From contig JAHFUR010000030.1 of NCBI GenBank assembly GCA_023264995.1, positions 1 to 48,556 on the forward strand: a DNA stretch of 48,556 nucleotides, in the 5' to 3' direction. A program made the position numbers and the translations under genes. The notes beneath the pieces were generated by a model. The model was not told the DNA's origin, ran no database searches, and saw nothing but the letters and a program-made list of their open reading frames with translations. This DNA is from Acidimicrobiia bacterium (GTDB taxonomy: Bacteria > Actinomycetota > Acidimicrobiia > Acidimicrobiales > AC-14). Shown one piece after another: positions 17,403 to 25,303 of this stretch (its first letter is position 1; every line of letters begins with the position of its first letter).

Positions 17403-18292
17403 CGGCCCGAGGCGCGCTGACGGGCGGCCTCGAAGCACAGCACGGCGGCGGCCATCCCCACGTTGAGCGACTCGGACCGGCCGGCCATCGGGATCGTGAC
17501 CCACCCGTCCAGAGAAGCGGCCGCGGCCTCGGGAAGGCCGTGGGCTTCGTTCCCGAACACCAGGGCGGTCGGCCCGGCCAGGTCGGCCCGGTAGTACGGC
17601 TCGCCGGCGTCGGGTCGCGTGCCGAGACGGCGCAGGCCCCATCCGCCCAGCGTGCCAAGCACCGTCACCGGCTCTCCTCCAGCCACGATCCGTGTGTGGA
17701 ACAGCGAGCCGGCCGACGCCCGAACGCATTTCGGGTTGTAGACGTCGACCGAACCGTCGCAGCAGATTATCCCGCCGACCCCCGACGCCACCGCGCTACG
17801 CACCACGGTGCCGAGGTTGCCCGGGTCGCGTACGTCGATGCAGACCACCACCAGCGAGGCGCGGGCCAGGTCGTCGAGCCCCACGTCGACCGTGCGGGCG
17901 ATGGCCAGCACCGGCTGGGGCGTGACCGTGCCCGCCACCCGCTCGAGCACGCCGGCCGCCAGCTCGAACACGGCGACGCCAGCGGCCGCGGCCCGGGCCA
18001 CCACGGGCGGGCCGGCGCCGGCGGCCACGAAGACGCACTCCAGCTCGGCGCCGGCGTCAAGGGCGTCGCCGACCGACGTCGGGCCCTCGACGACGAACGC
18101 CCGCTCCCGTTCCCGCGCCGCCGGCCGGGCCAGGAGCTGGCGCAACCGCTTGACCCGGGCGGACGTGAAGGCGAGCCCTGTTCCCCGCTCAGTGGGCCGC
18201 TCGGGCCCTGCTCCCCGCTCAGTGGGCCGCTCGGGCCCTGGCCCCCGCTCAGTGGGCCGCTCGGGCCCTGGCCGGCCCGGCCCCGGGCTCAC
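17399..18292 (-). CDS. SpoU/TrmH-family rRNA 2'-O-methyltransferase
   Basis: This 297-residue SPOUT methyltransferase probably modifies rRNA, as in the TsnR/RlmB group. The N-terminal substrate-binding domain (RVKRLRQLL...AFVVEGP) is followed by the knotted domain with motif 1 [18 protein letters not shown], motif 2 [10 protein letters not shown] and motif 3 [18 protein letters not shown] 18292 overlaps the rplT stop as GTGA. The first 39 or so residues are an unusual extension made largely of three copies of a ten-residue repeat (GPERPTERG plus one), absent from the family core. Confidence 0.92.
   Translation of the reverse strand: MSPGPGRPGPERPTERGPGPERPTERGAGPERPTERGTGLAFTSARVKRLRQLLARPAARERERAFVVEGPTSVGDALDAGAELECVFVAAGAGPPVVARAAAAGVAVFELAAGVLERVAGTVTPQPVLAIARTVDVGLDDLARASLVVVCIDVRDPGNLGTVVRSAVASGVGGIICCDGSVDVYNPKCVRASAGSLFHTRIVAGGEPVTVLGTLGGWGLRRLGTRPDAGEPYYRADLAGPTALVFGNEAHGLPEAAAASLDGWVTIPMAGRSESLNVGMAAAVLCFEAARQRASGR
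18181..18270 (-). repeat. three 30-base tandem repeats in spoU
   Basis: Three units of exactly 30 bases (18181-18210, 18211-18240, 18241-18270) differ only in their first two bases on the plus strand. Each contains CCGCTCAGTGGGCCGCTCGG followed by GCCCTG and encodes GPERPTERG plus one residue. Each unit can form a GGGCC-CGAGC-GGCCC hairpin on the minus strand. The near identity implies recent expansion. Related single units lie at 42117-42142 and, in part, at 41199-41212. Confidence 0.9.
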
Positions 18293-18651
18293 GAGGCTTG
18301 GCGGCTCTCCCCTGCCAGCTTGACCAGCCCGGCGAACGCGGTGGGGTCGGTGACGGCCAGGTCGGCCAGGACCTTGCGGTCGACCTCGACGCCGGCCACC
18401 CGGAGCCCGGAGATGAACTGGCTGTAGCTCATGCCGTGCTGGCGACACCCGGCGTTGATGCGCTGGATCCACAGCTGGCGGAAGTCGCCCTTGCGCGCCC
18501 GCCGGTCACGGTAGGCGTAGTGCAGGGCGTGCATGACCGCCTCGTTGGCGGACTTGTAGCTGCGGCTGCGGTTGCCGTAGTACCCCTTGGCCGCGTCGAG
18601 GACGGCGCGATGGTGCTTGCGACCGTGGACGGAACGCTTGACCCTGGCCAT
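18289..18651 (-). CDS. rplT: 50S ribosomal protein L20
   Basis: This 120-residue protein starts with [30 protein letters not shown] and contains [27 protein letters not shown], both hallmark L20 blocks. It binds 23S rRNA early in 50S assembly and in several bacteria represses its own operon by binding the mRNA. It is the third gene of infC-rpmI-rplT. A strong GGAGGA ribosome binding site lies just upstream of ATG 18651. Confidence 0.98.
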   Translation of the reverse strand: MARVKRSVHGRKHHRAVLDAAKGYYGNRSRSYKSANEAVMHALHYAYRDRRARKGDFRQLWIQRINAGCRQHGMSYSQFISGLRVAGVEVDRKVLADLAVTDPTAFAGLVKLAGESRQAS

Positions 18652-18824
18652 GAGGAGGAACCTTTCTTCTGGTCGCCGGCCCGGGCCTTTCGGACCACGC
18701 CTGCGACTGCCGGTGGGGGCCCTAGCCCTACCGGCCGCCGACTGGCGCGACCGGGGGTCAGGGTTGCTGCGACTGCCTTCGTTGTTGCTGGACCGTGCCG
18801 CCCGTTGTCAGAGGGCCCTGTCGC
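18652..18824 (-). other. rpmI-rplT spacer, structured
   Basis: The 173 bases between rpmI and rplT hold no ORF. On the minus strand GGCAGTCGCAG occurs twice (near 18776 and 18715), and CCGGT...ACCGG can close a hairpin between them. Next to the rpmI stop, GGGCC and GGCCC can pair. The usual gap here is short, and L20 is known elsewhere to bind leader or intergenic mRNA that mimics its rRNA site, so an autoregulatory site is possible. That role is inference. Confidence 0.4.
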
Positions 18825-19019
18825 TCAGAGGCCCAGCATGCGCTTGACCTGGGCCTTGTCGCCTCCGGTGACCTCGGAGGCCCGGCCCAGCCGGCGGGTG
18901 ACGACCGACGACTTCTTCTCGAGGAGATGGGACCTGAACGCCTTGCGCCGCATGATCTTGCCGGTGCCGGTCACCTTGAACCGCTTGGCCGCGCCGCGGT
19001 GCGTCTTCATCTTGGGCAT
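18825..19019 (-). CDS. rpmI: 50S ribosomal protein L35
   Basis: This 64-residue basic protein begins [21 protein letters not shown] and continues [15 protein letters not shown], the standard L35 sequence. It lies 20 bases after infC with ATG at 19019. It is translated from the infC transcript. Confidence 0.98.
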   Translation of the reverse strand: MPKMKTHRGAAKRFKVTGTGKIMRRKAFRSHLLEKKSSVVTRRLGRASEVTGGDKAQVKRMLGL

Positions 19020-19039
19020 TACGTTCGTCTCCTCACCGC

Positions 19040-19633
19040 TCAGGTGGCGGGTGGCGTCTGGGGTTCTGGTTGCGTTGCGGGTTCGTGGCCGCCGGCCTTG
19101 GCCGCAGCCCGGGCTCGCCGGTCGGGTGCGAGCACCATCACCATGTTCCGCCCGTCGAGCTTGGGTGCGGCCTCCACCTTGGCCAGGGGGAGCTGCTCGG
19201 CGATGCGGTCGAGAATGCGCTTCCCCAATTCAGGGTGGGCCACCTCCCGGCCTCGGAACATGATCGTGATCTTGACCTTGTGCCCCTCGTCGATGAACTC
19301 GCCGACCTTGCGGGTCTTCGTCTCGAAGTCGCCCCCACCGATCTTCGGTCGGTACTTCATCTCCTTGATCGAGCTGGTGGCAGCCTTCTTCCGGGACTCC
19401 TTGTCCCGTTGTGCGGCCTCGTACTTCCACTTGCCGTAGTTGAGAATGCGGCACACCGGTGGTTCAGCGAGAGGCGCAACCTCGACCAGATCGAGCTCGA
19501 GCTCCCTGGCGATGGACAGTGCCTCCGGCAGGGTCTTGATCCCCAGCTGGTTGCCGTCCGGGTCCACGAGGCGCACTTCGCGCGCCCTGATCCGGTCGTT
19601 GATCCTGAGGTCGGCGCCTTCCGGTGCGGCTAT
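19040..19633 (-). CDS. infC: translation initiation factor IF-3
   Basis: IF-3 prevents premature subunit joining and checks start-codon choice. The N-domain ([21 protein letters not shown]), linker and C-domain ([18 protein letters not shown]) are all present. The family N-terminus lies upstream of every in-frame ATG, GTG or TTG. The only codon with a proper ribosome binding site is ATA at 19633: AAGGAG sits nine bases upstream, and a stop codon (TGA) lies three codons upstream in frame. Rare AUU/AUC/AUA starts are characteristic of infC and make it self-limiting. From ATA the protein has 197 residues, with a proline- and alanine-rich tail. Confidence 0.95.
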   Translation of the reverse strand: MAAPEGADLRINDRIRAREVRLVDPDGNQLGIKTLPEALSIARELELDLVEVAPLAEPPVCRILNYGKWKYEAAQRDKESRKKAATSSIKEMKYRPKIGGGDFETKTRKVGEFIDEGHKVKITIMFRGREVAHPELGKRILDRIAEQLPLAKVEAAPKLDGRNMVMVLAPDRRARAAAKAGGHEPATQPEPQTPPAT

Positions 19634-19666
19634 GCGGCATCACTCCTTGAAGAAAAGACGGGTACG

Positions 19667-19701
19667 AAAAAAGGACGGACGTCAAGAAGCAACGTCCGCC
19701 C
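19667..19701 (-). terminator. intrinsic terminator/attenuator in the infC leader
   Basis: On the minus strand GGGCGGACGT (19692-19701) pairs with ACGTCCGTCC (19673-19682) through ten pairs including one G-T wobble. A 9-base loop separates them and six Ts follow (19667-19672). It lies only about 33 bases before the infC start, with no gene between. It should end transcripts before infC unless relieved, as in L20- or IF3-responsive attenuation of this operon in other bacteria. Which factor acts here is not shown. Confidence 0.8.
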
Positions 19702-19802
19702 GTTTGGCGGTCGATCGACCCGGCGCACTGGTGCCGTCATTGCTGGCGGCTGGTGGCCGGGTGGGGGCCGATGGCCCCGCTTCCCGTATGCAGTTGTGGA
19801 CG

Positions 19803-19808
19803 TAGGGT
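19803..19808 (+). promoter_or_regulatory. -10 box for the leaderless DUF1844 gene
   Basis: TAGGGT is followed by six bases and then ATG 19815, with no ribosome binding site between. The complementary strand of the same position (TACCCT at 19804-19809) could serve as a -10 box for the infC transcript in the other direction. Confidence 0.45.
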
Positions 19809-19814
19809 ACCAGC

Positions 19815-20219
19815 ATGAGTACCTTCTGGACACCTTCCGGTGAGCGGCCGATCCCCCGGGACGACCCGGCCCCCGCGGCGCCGGCCCCGAGCGGAGCCTC
19901 CGCCGAGCGCCATGACCCCGAGCTGGACGGGGAGATGGACGAGGAGATGCGGGCCGAGCTCATGGCCATGCAGGAGCAGATGCTGCGCACGCCGGCGGCG
20001 ATCGTGGTCGCCAACCACTGCATCGGCCTGGTCGAGCTGGCTGCCCTCCACCTGGGCCAGGACCCGCCCAACCTGGCCGACGCCCAGGTGGCCATCGACG
20101 CCCTCGCCGGCATGATCGAGGCCGTCGGGGCCCGGATGGGCGAGAACGGCCCCCCGCTGCGCCAGGCCCTCAACCAGATGCGCATGGCCTTCATCGAGGC
20201 CAGGACGGCGGGGGCGTAG
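19815..20219 (+). CDS. DUF1844 family protein
   Basis: This 134-residue acidic protein has a disordered N-terminus (about 1-40) and a helical domain with TPAAIVVANHCIGLVELAALHLGQDPPNLADAQVAIDAL, the DUF1844 pattern. Genes of this family lie next to infC in many actinobacteria, as here, where they diverge from it. The molecular function is unknown; it is soluble, without signal peptide or cofactor motif. Confidence 0.82.
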   Translation: MSTFWTPSGERPIPRDDPAPAAPAPSGASAERHDPELDGEMDEEMRAELMAMQEQMLRTPAAIVVANHCIGLVELAALHLGQDPPNLADAQVAIDALAGMIEAVGARMGENGPPLRQALNQMRMAFIEARTAGA

Positions 20220-20282
20220 GCCCGCCGGCGACCGGGGGCACCTCGGGGTGCCGGGGCACCGCGCCATGTCCCGGGAACGAGA

Positions 20283-20327
20283 GGTACGGGGCCGGGCGCC
20301 CCCCCAACTAGCGCCCGGCCCCGTACC
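20283..20327. terminator. strong bidirectional hairpin between convergent genes
   Basis: A perfect 17-base inverted repeat (20283-20299 with 20311-20327, arms beginning GGTACGGGGCC) surrounds an 11-base loop. It lies between the ends of the DUF1844 gene (20219) and the BNR-repeat gene (20337). No T run follows on either strand, so it is a stem-only type of terminator or mRNA 3'-end stabiliser. The rest of the 117-base gap is featureless. Confidence 0.75.
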
Positions 20328-20336
20328 GACCCTCGC

Positions 20337-22034
20337 TCAGCCGACCTTGGCCTTCTTGGCCGGTGTGGTCTGGCCCGGCTTGGTGCCGGCTGGGCCGTTG
20401 CCGCCCCGCCGGCTCAGCATGGAGACCACCAGCAGCGCCAGCCCGACGAGGAGCAGCCCGACGACGCCGGCGAGGGCGACCTTGGCCGCGCTCGACGAGC
20501 CGCCGCCGATCTCGGCGTACTGGACGTTGGCCGAGTAGATGTCCTGAGCCTGCCCGACGGCGTCACCGTTGCGGGTGTCGTCCCAGGCCACGAGCGTGAA
20601 GGCCTTGGTGGCGGCCAGCCCCGGGGGGGCGTTGACGTCGGCGTTGTTGGCGAAGACACCGATCTTGCGGTCGATCGACCGGTCGGTGATGCGGACGTTC
20701 TTCGACCAGGTGGTGCCGTTGTCCGACGACGAGGTCAAGTACACGTCGTTCGAGCGGGTGCCCGGGTCGTTGCGGGTGTCGAAGAAGGCGATGTCGACCC
20801 GGCCGTCAGGCGCCACGGCGATGTTGGGGTACACCTGGCCGTAGAGGTCCTTCGGGTTGTCATCGGTGACGTTCTTGCGTTCGGTCCAGGTCTTCCCGCC
20901 GTCGGTGGACCGGTAGTAGTAGATGTCGGTGTTGCCGGCGATGTTCGGGTTCTCGGTGCCGTCGGAGACGACGTGGAGGGTGCCCTGGGGCCCGCCCTTC
21001 GGGCTCCACACCGCGGTGACGAACGAGCCGATCTTGAAGTCGTACGCGGTCACGGTGGTGGTGGTCCAGGTCTTGCCCTTGTCGGTGGACTTGGAGACGA
21101 GGAGCGCCCCCGCCGGTCGCGGGTTCAGGTTGGCGTAGGTGACCGGCCAGGCCGCGTACACGGTGCCCTTGTCGTCGACGGTCATCGAGGGCCCGAAGCC
21201 GCCGAAGTTGGCCGCCTGGTCCTGGGTGGCCGCCCGGGTGCCGGCGGGGGCGGTCGTGGTGGTGCTGTTGGGCACGGTGGTGGTGGACTTGAAGGCATTG
21301 GCCCGGGCGCCGGCGTCGGCGTAGGCCTGGGCCGAGAGGTCGACCGGCTCACCGAAGGTCTTCCCGCCGTCGGTGGACACGATCACGATGGGCTGGTTGG
21401 GCAGGGCGTTGGCCCCGCTGAAGCCCGGCGACCGGCGGCTGGCGCCCACGTAGATGATGTCGCTGCTACCGGACTTGCGGTCGACGGCGATGCCGGTGAC
21501 GGGCCGGTCGGCCTCCTGCTGCTCGCCGGTCTTGCCGCGGTTGTCCCGGGCCACGACCGGCGTCCAGGTGTCGCCCAGGTTGATGGACTTGGACACGACG
21601 ATGCTCGGGTTCCCGCCGACGCCGCCGTCCTGGGTGTCCCAGCCGTCGAGGGCCATGTAGAGGGCGCCGTCACGGCCGAACGCGGGCTGGGCCTGGAACG
21701 TGCCCCGAGGGTTGGAGTTGCAGTTCGGGTACGACGAGGGCGACGGCGAGCTCTGCGACGGGTCGATCCGAGTCCAGGTCTCCCCGCCGTCGGTCGTCCG
21801 GATCAGGCCGCACCGCCGCGTCCGCAGCTCGGCGAAGGCACCCACGATGACCTGCGGGTCCGAGGGGTCGACGGCGAAGTTCGGCGACGAGTACGTGCGG
21901 CCCGGGTTCAGGTCGTCCTTGGTGGCCTGGACCGGCTTGGTGAGCGTCGGGCCGGCGGCGGCGCCGGCCGTCCCGCCGGCCAGCAGGAGCAGGCCTGCGG
22001 CGGCGGCGGCCAGGCCGCGAGTCGTACGTGACAT
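20337..22034 (-). CDS. exported BNR/Asp-box repeat protein with C-terminal anchor
   Basis: This 565-residue protein has a signal peptide (GLAAAAAGLLLLAGGTAGAAA) and at least five Asp-box repeats of the sialidase-fold type (TTDGGETWTR, STDGGKTFGE, STDKGKTWTT, STDGGKTWTE, SSDNGTTWSK). A hydrophobic helix near the end (VALAGVVGLLLVGLALLVVSML) is followed by a lysine-rich tail, so it should be displayed outside and anchored in the membrane. The catalytic arginine triad and nucleophile of sialidases are not evident, so enzyme activity is not claimed. A Thr- and Pro-rich loop lies near residue 250. It starts at ATG 22034 after an AGGGGGA site. Confidence 0.8.
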   Translation of the reverse strand: MSRTTRGLAAAAAGLLLLAGGTAGAAAGPTLTKPVQATKDDLNPGRTYSSPNFAVDPSDPQVIVGAFAELRTRRCGLIRTTDGGETWTRIDPSQSSPSPSSYPNCNSNPRGTFQAQPAFGRDGALYMALDGWDTQDGGVGGNPSIVVSKSINLGDTWTPVVARDNRGKTGEQQEADRPVTGIAVDRKSGSSDIIYVGASRRSPGFSGANALPNQPIVIVSTDGGKTFGEPVDLSAQAYADAGARANAFKSTTTVPNSTTTTAPAGTRAATQDQAANFGGFGPSMTVDDKGTVYAAWPVTYANLNPRPAGALLVSKSTDKGKTWTTTTVTAYDFKIGSFVTAVWSPKGGPQGTLHVVSDGTENPNIAGNTDIYYYRSTDGGKTWTERKNVTDDNPKDLYGQVYPNIAVAPDGRVDIAFFDTRNDPGTRSNDVYLTSSSDNGTTWSKNVRITDRSIDRKIGVFANNADVNAPPGLAATKAFTLVAWDDTRNGDAVGQAQDIYSANVQYAEIGGGSSSAAKVALAGVVGLLLVGLALLVVSMLSRRGGNGPAGTKPGQTTPAKKAKVG

Positions 22035-22090
22035 GGAGTTCGTCCCCCTACGTGCAGAAAATTGCGATCGTGAAAGTGTCCCTCGCTATG

Positions 22091-22128
22091 GAGGCGCCTC
22101 TCAATAGGTGTCCACTGCCTCTAGAGGC
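22091..22128. terminator. two palindromes between hisG and the BNR gene
   Basis: GAGGCGCCTC (22091-22100) and GCCTCTAGAGGC (22117-22128) are perfect palindromes in the 118-base gap downstream of hisG. They share the GAGGC/GCCTC arms and so could also pair with one another. They may end the rib-hisG transcript, although no T run follows. The BNR gene promoter must also lie in this gap, but I could not place it. Confidence 0.4.
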
Positions 22129-22152
22129 GGCGGACCTAGTTGGAAGAGGGAG

Positions 22153-23028
22153 TCAGTGGACGATCTTGGAGATCGGCAGCTCGATGATGTCGGTGGCGCC
22201 GTGGTCCTTGAGAGCGGGGATCAGCGTGTTGATCCGGTCCTTGGGGACCACCGTCTCGACGGCGTAGGCGTCGGCACCGAACAGCTTCGACACCGTCGGC
22301 GAGCGCAGGGAGGGGAGGACGTCGATGACCCCGCCGAGCTCGGCGGCGCCCACGTTGAGCTTCACCAGCACCCGGCCCCGGGCCTCCAGCGTGCCCTGGA
22401 GAAGGGTCTGGATCTGGTGCATGGCGTGGCGCTTGTCGGGGTCCTCGTAGGCCTCGGGGTTGGCGATGAGCTCGGTGTGGCTGACCAGGATCGTCTCGAT
22501 CACCCGCAGGCCGGCGGCCTTCAGCGCCCGACCGGTCTCGGTGAGCTCGACCACCACGTCGACGATCTCCGGCACCTTGGCCTCGGTGGCCCCGTAGGAA
22601 AGCCGGATGTCGGCGGCGATCGAGTGCTTCTCGAGGAACTTCCGGGTCAGCTCGGGGTACTCGGTGGCCACCCGTACCCCGTCGGCCAGGTCGGCCACCG
22701 AGTGGGCGGGGTCGCCTTCGGCCACCGCCAGCACGATGCTCACCGGCCGGGCCGTGGCCTTGGAGTAGTGCAGCTCGCCGAGGGACACCACCTCGCTGGC
22801 CGTCTCCTCGATCCAGTCGCGGCCGGTGATACCCAGGTCGAAGAGGCCCTCGGCCACGTAGCGGCCGATCTCCTGGGGCCGGAGGATGCGGACGCTGTCG
22901 ATGCGCGGGTCGGAAACGGTGGCCTTGTAGTCGACGTCGGAGGCCCGGCGCACGGCCAGGTCGGCATCCTCGAACAGGGCCAGGGTGGGCTTCTCCAGGG
23001 AGCCCTTGGGCAGGACGAGCTTGAGCAC
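22153..23028 (-). CDS. hisG: ATP phosphoribosyltransferase, long form
   Basis: HisG catalyses the first step of histidine synthesis, joining ATP and PRPP. It begins LKLVLPKGSLEKPTLALFEDADL and contains the PRPP-binding stretch EIVDVVVELTETGRALKAAGL. A C-terminal regulatory domain (about 215-291) marks the long, histidine-inhibited form; no hisZ is needed. GTG 23028 lies only four bases after the ribH stop. It is the last gene of the riboflavin cluster, and no other his gene is near. Confidence 0.95.
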   Translation of the reverse strand: MLKLVLPKGSLEKPTLALFEDADLAVRRASDVDYKATVSDPRIDSVRILRPQEIGRYVAEGLFDLGITGRDWIEETASEVVSLGELHYSKATARPVSIVLAVAEGDPAHSVADLADGVRVATEYPELTRKFLEKHSIAADIRLSYGATEAKVPEIVDVVVELTETGRALKAAGLRVIETILVSHTELIANPEAYEDPDKRHAMHQIQTLLQGTLEARGRVLVKLNVGAAELGGVIDVLPSLRSPTVSKLFGADAYAVETVVPKDRINTLIPALKDHGATDIIELPISKIVH

Positions 23029-23032
23029 CGAG

Positions 23033-23509
23033 CTACCCGGCGGACTTGGGGAGCTGGCGCAGCAGGTCGACCATCTCGATGGCCGTCGCCGCCGCCTCGA
23101 AGCCCTTGTTGCCCATCTTGCCGCCGGCACGTTCGAGCGCGGCGGCCACGTCGTCGGTGGTGAGGACACCGAACACCACGGGCACGCCGCTGTCGAGCTG
23201 GACGCGCGACAGACCGGCCGCGCACTGCCCCCCGACGTGGATGTGGTGGTCGGTGGAGCCGCGGATGACGGCGCCGATGCAGATCACGGCGTCGACCTCG
23301 CCGGAGGTGGCCAGGCGTTGCGCAGCCAGCGGCAGCTCGAGGGCACCTGGTACGGAGACGTCGAAGACCGACCCCGGGTCGACGCCGTGGCGGGCCAGGC
23401 CGTCGATGCACCCGGCCCGTAGCCGGTCGGTGACCAGGTCGTTGAACCGGCTGGTGACCACGGCCACCCGCATCCCGTCGCCCCGGAGCCGCCCCGAATA
23501 GCTGGTCAT
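23033..23509 (-). CDS. ribH: 6,7-dimethyl-8-ribityllumazine synthase
   Basis: This 158-residue enzyme makes the lumazine precursor of riboflavin and usually forms a pentamer or 60-mer. It shows [26 protein letters not shown], the [14 protein letters not shown] catalytic block and [11 protein letters not shown] 23509 overlaps the ribBA stop as ATGA. The extension before [11 protein letters not shown] is short and normal. Confidence 0.97.
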   Translation of the reverse strand: MTSYSGRLRGDGMRVAVVTSRFNDLVTDRLRAGCIDGLARHGVDPGSVFDVSVPGALELPLAAQRLATSGEVDAVICIGAVIRGSTDHHIHVGGQCAAGLSRVQLDSGVPVVFGVLTTDDVAAALERAGGKMGNKGFEAAATAIEMVDLLRQLPKSAG

Positions 23510-24720
23510 TCCTCAAGTCCTTCCAGGAGGTGGCCCATGCGCTGCTGCTTGGTGCGCAGGTACCGGATGTTCTCGGGGTTCGGCACCGACTCGAGGGGCA
23601 CGCGCTCGACGATCTCCAGCCCGTAGCCGTCGAGCCCGCCGAACTTGGCCGGGTTGTTGGTCAGCAGGCGCATGGTGGTGATGCCCAGGTCAACCAGGAT
23701 CTGGGCGCCTGTGCCGTACCTGCGGGTGTCGACGGGCAGGCCGAGGTCGAGGTTGGCGTCCACCGTGTCGCGGCCCTGGTCCTGCAGCGTGTAGGCCCGC
23801 AGCTTGTGGGCGATGCCGATCCCCCGGCCCTCGTGCCCCCGCAGGTACACGACCACGCCCATGCCCTCGGCGGCGATGCGCTGGAGGGCCATCTGCAACT
23901 GGGCCCCGCAATCGCAGCGCATCGACCCGAGGGCGTCGCCGGTGAGGCACTCGGAGTGCACGCGCACCAGGACGTCGCCCACGCCCTGCACCGCGCCCAT
24001 GACCATGGCGACGTGCTGGTCGCCGTCGAGGAGGGACTCGTAGACGTAGCAGGTGAACTCGCCCCACTCGGTGGGCATCCGGGCCTCGGCCACCCGCTTC
24101 ACCAGCTTCTCCCGCTGCCGCCGGAAGCGGATCAGGTCGGCGATGCTGATCAGCGGCATGCCGTGGGCCTTGGCCAGCCGTTCGAGCTCGGGGAGGCGGG
24201 CCATGGAGGCCTTGTCCTCGCTGACCACCTCGCACAGCACGCCCGAGGGATAGAGGCCGGCCAGGCGGCACAGGTCGACGGTGGCCTCGGTGTGGCCGGC
24301 CCGGTTGAGCACGCCCCCCTCCCGGGCCCGCAGCGGGAAGACGTGGCCGGGACGGGCCAGGTCAGTCGGTCGGGTGGCCGGGTCGATGAGAGCGGCGATG
24401 GTGGCGGCCCGGTCGGCGGCGGAGATGCCGGTGGTGGTCCCCTGGCGGCCGTCGACCGAGACGGTGAAGGCGGTGCGATTGCTCTCGGTGTTGTCGATCA
24501 CCATCGGGGGCAGGTCGAGCTCGTCGAGGCGCGTCCCCACCATCGGCATGCAGATGACGCCCGACGTGTGGTTCAGGAAGAAGGCGATGGTGTCGGCGGT
24601 GGCGAACTCGGAAGCCACGACCAGGTCGCCCTCGTTCTCCCGGTTGGCGTCGTCGACGACGACCACCACCTGCCCCGCGGCCATGGCGGCGACGGCCTCT
24701 TCTATCGGGGCGAACGGCAC
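23506..24720 (-). CDS. ribBA: bifunctional DHBP synthase / GTP cyclohydrolase II
   Basis: This 404-residue fusion supplies both riboflavin precursors. The N-terminal RibB domain (about 1-200) has [23 protein letters not shown] and the GHTEATVDL block. The C-terminal RibA domain (about 205-404) has [21 protein letters not shown] with the three zinc cysteines, and RGHEGRGIG. Start is GTG 24720, 28 bases after ribE. It overlaps ribH as ATGA. Confidence 0.97.
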   Translation of the reverse strand: MPFAPIEEAVAAMAAGQVVVVVDDANRENEGDLVVASEFATADTIAFFLNHTSGVICMPMVGTRLDELDLPPMVIDNTESNRTAFTVSVDGRQGTTTGISAADRAATIAALIDPATRPTDLARPGHVFPLRAREGGVLNRAGHTEATVDLCRLAGLYPSGVLCEVVSEDKASMARLPELERLAKAHGMPLISIADLIRFRRQREKLVKRVAEARMPTEWGEFTCYVYESLLDGDQHVAMVMGAVQGVGDVLVRVHSECLTGDALGSMRCDCGAQLQMALQRIAAEGMGVVVYLRGHEGRGIGIAHKLRAYTLQDQGRDTVDANLDLGLPVDTRRYGTGAQILVDLGITTMRLLTNNPAKFGGLDGYGLEIVERVPLESVPNPENIRYLRTKQQRMGHLLEGLEE

Positions 24721-24748
24721 GCGTTCATCTTGCCAGCAACCATGCTGC

Positions 24749-25303
24749 CTACCTGGCGAATAGCCGCTCGACGTACTTGGCGAGGAGGTCGAACTCCAGG
24801 TTGACCCGGTCGCCGGCCCGCCGGCGCCCGAGGGTCGTGACCGCCGCGGTATGGGGGATCACCGCCACTCCGAACCGGGCGTCGTCGACCGAGACCACCG
24901 TGAGGCTCACCCCGTCGACGGCCACCGAGCCCTTCTCCACGATGTAGCGGGTGCCGGGGGACTCGATGACCAGTCCCGGCGCCGGCGCCACGACCGTGCC
25001 GACGCCGTCGACGTGGCCCTGGACGACGTGGCCGCCGAGGCGGTCGCTGAGCCGGACCGGCCGTTCGAAGTTGACCGGGTCCCCCGGCCCGAGCTCGCCG
25101 AGCGTCGTCCGGGAGAGGGTCTCGTCGACCACGTCGGCGGCCCACCAGCCCGGCCCGAGCCCGACCACCGTGAGGCAGCACCCGTTCACCGCAATGGAAC
25201 TGCCCACCCGGGCGTCGTCGGTGACCACGCCGGCCGCGAACGTGAACCGGGGCCCGTCGCGCGCCACCAGTGAGCCCAGCTCCTCGATCAGGCCGGTGAA
25301 CAT
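24749..25303 (-). CDS. ribE: riboflavin synthase alpha chain
   Basis: This 184-residue enzyme dismutates two lumazines to riboflavin. It begins with the invariant [10 protein letters not shown] and contains two homologous barrel repeats, with NGCCLTVV and the [10 protein letters not shown] stretch in the first and [12 protein letters not shown] and [11 protein letters not shown] in the second. ATG 25303 overlaps ribD by 16 bases. No FMN riboswitch is seen ahead of the cluster. Confidence 0.97.
   Translation of the reverse strand: MFTGLIEELGSLVARDGPRFTFAAGVVTDDARVGSSIAVNGCCLTVVGLGPGWWAADVVDETLSRTTLGELGPGDPVNFERPVRLSDRLGGHVVQGHVDGVGTVVAPAPGLVIESPGTRYIVEKGSVAVDGVSLTVVSVDDARFGVAVIPHTAAVTTLGRRRAGDRVNLEFDLLAKYVERLFAR

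Noticed and set aside
18181-18270. CRISPR-like array
   Set aside because: The 30-base units are directly adjacent, without spacers, and lie in frame within a gene, so this is a coding tandem repeat.
20337-22034. Sialidase assignment for the BNR protein
   Set aside because: Asp-box repeats are present, but the arginine triad and catalytic residues of sialidases are not evident. The repeats also occur in many non-enzymatic propeller proteins.
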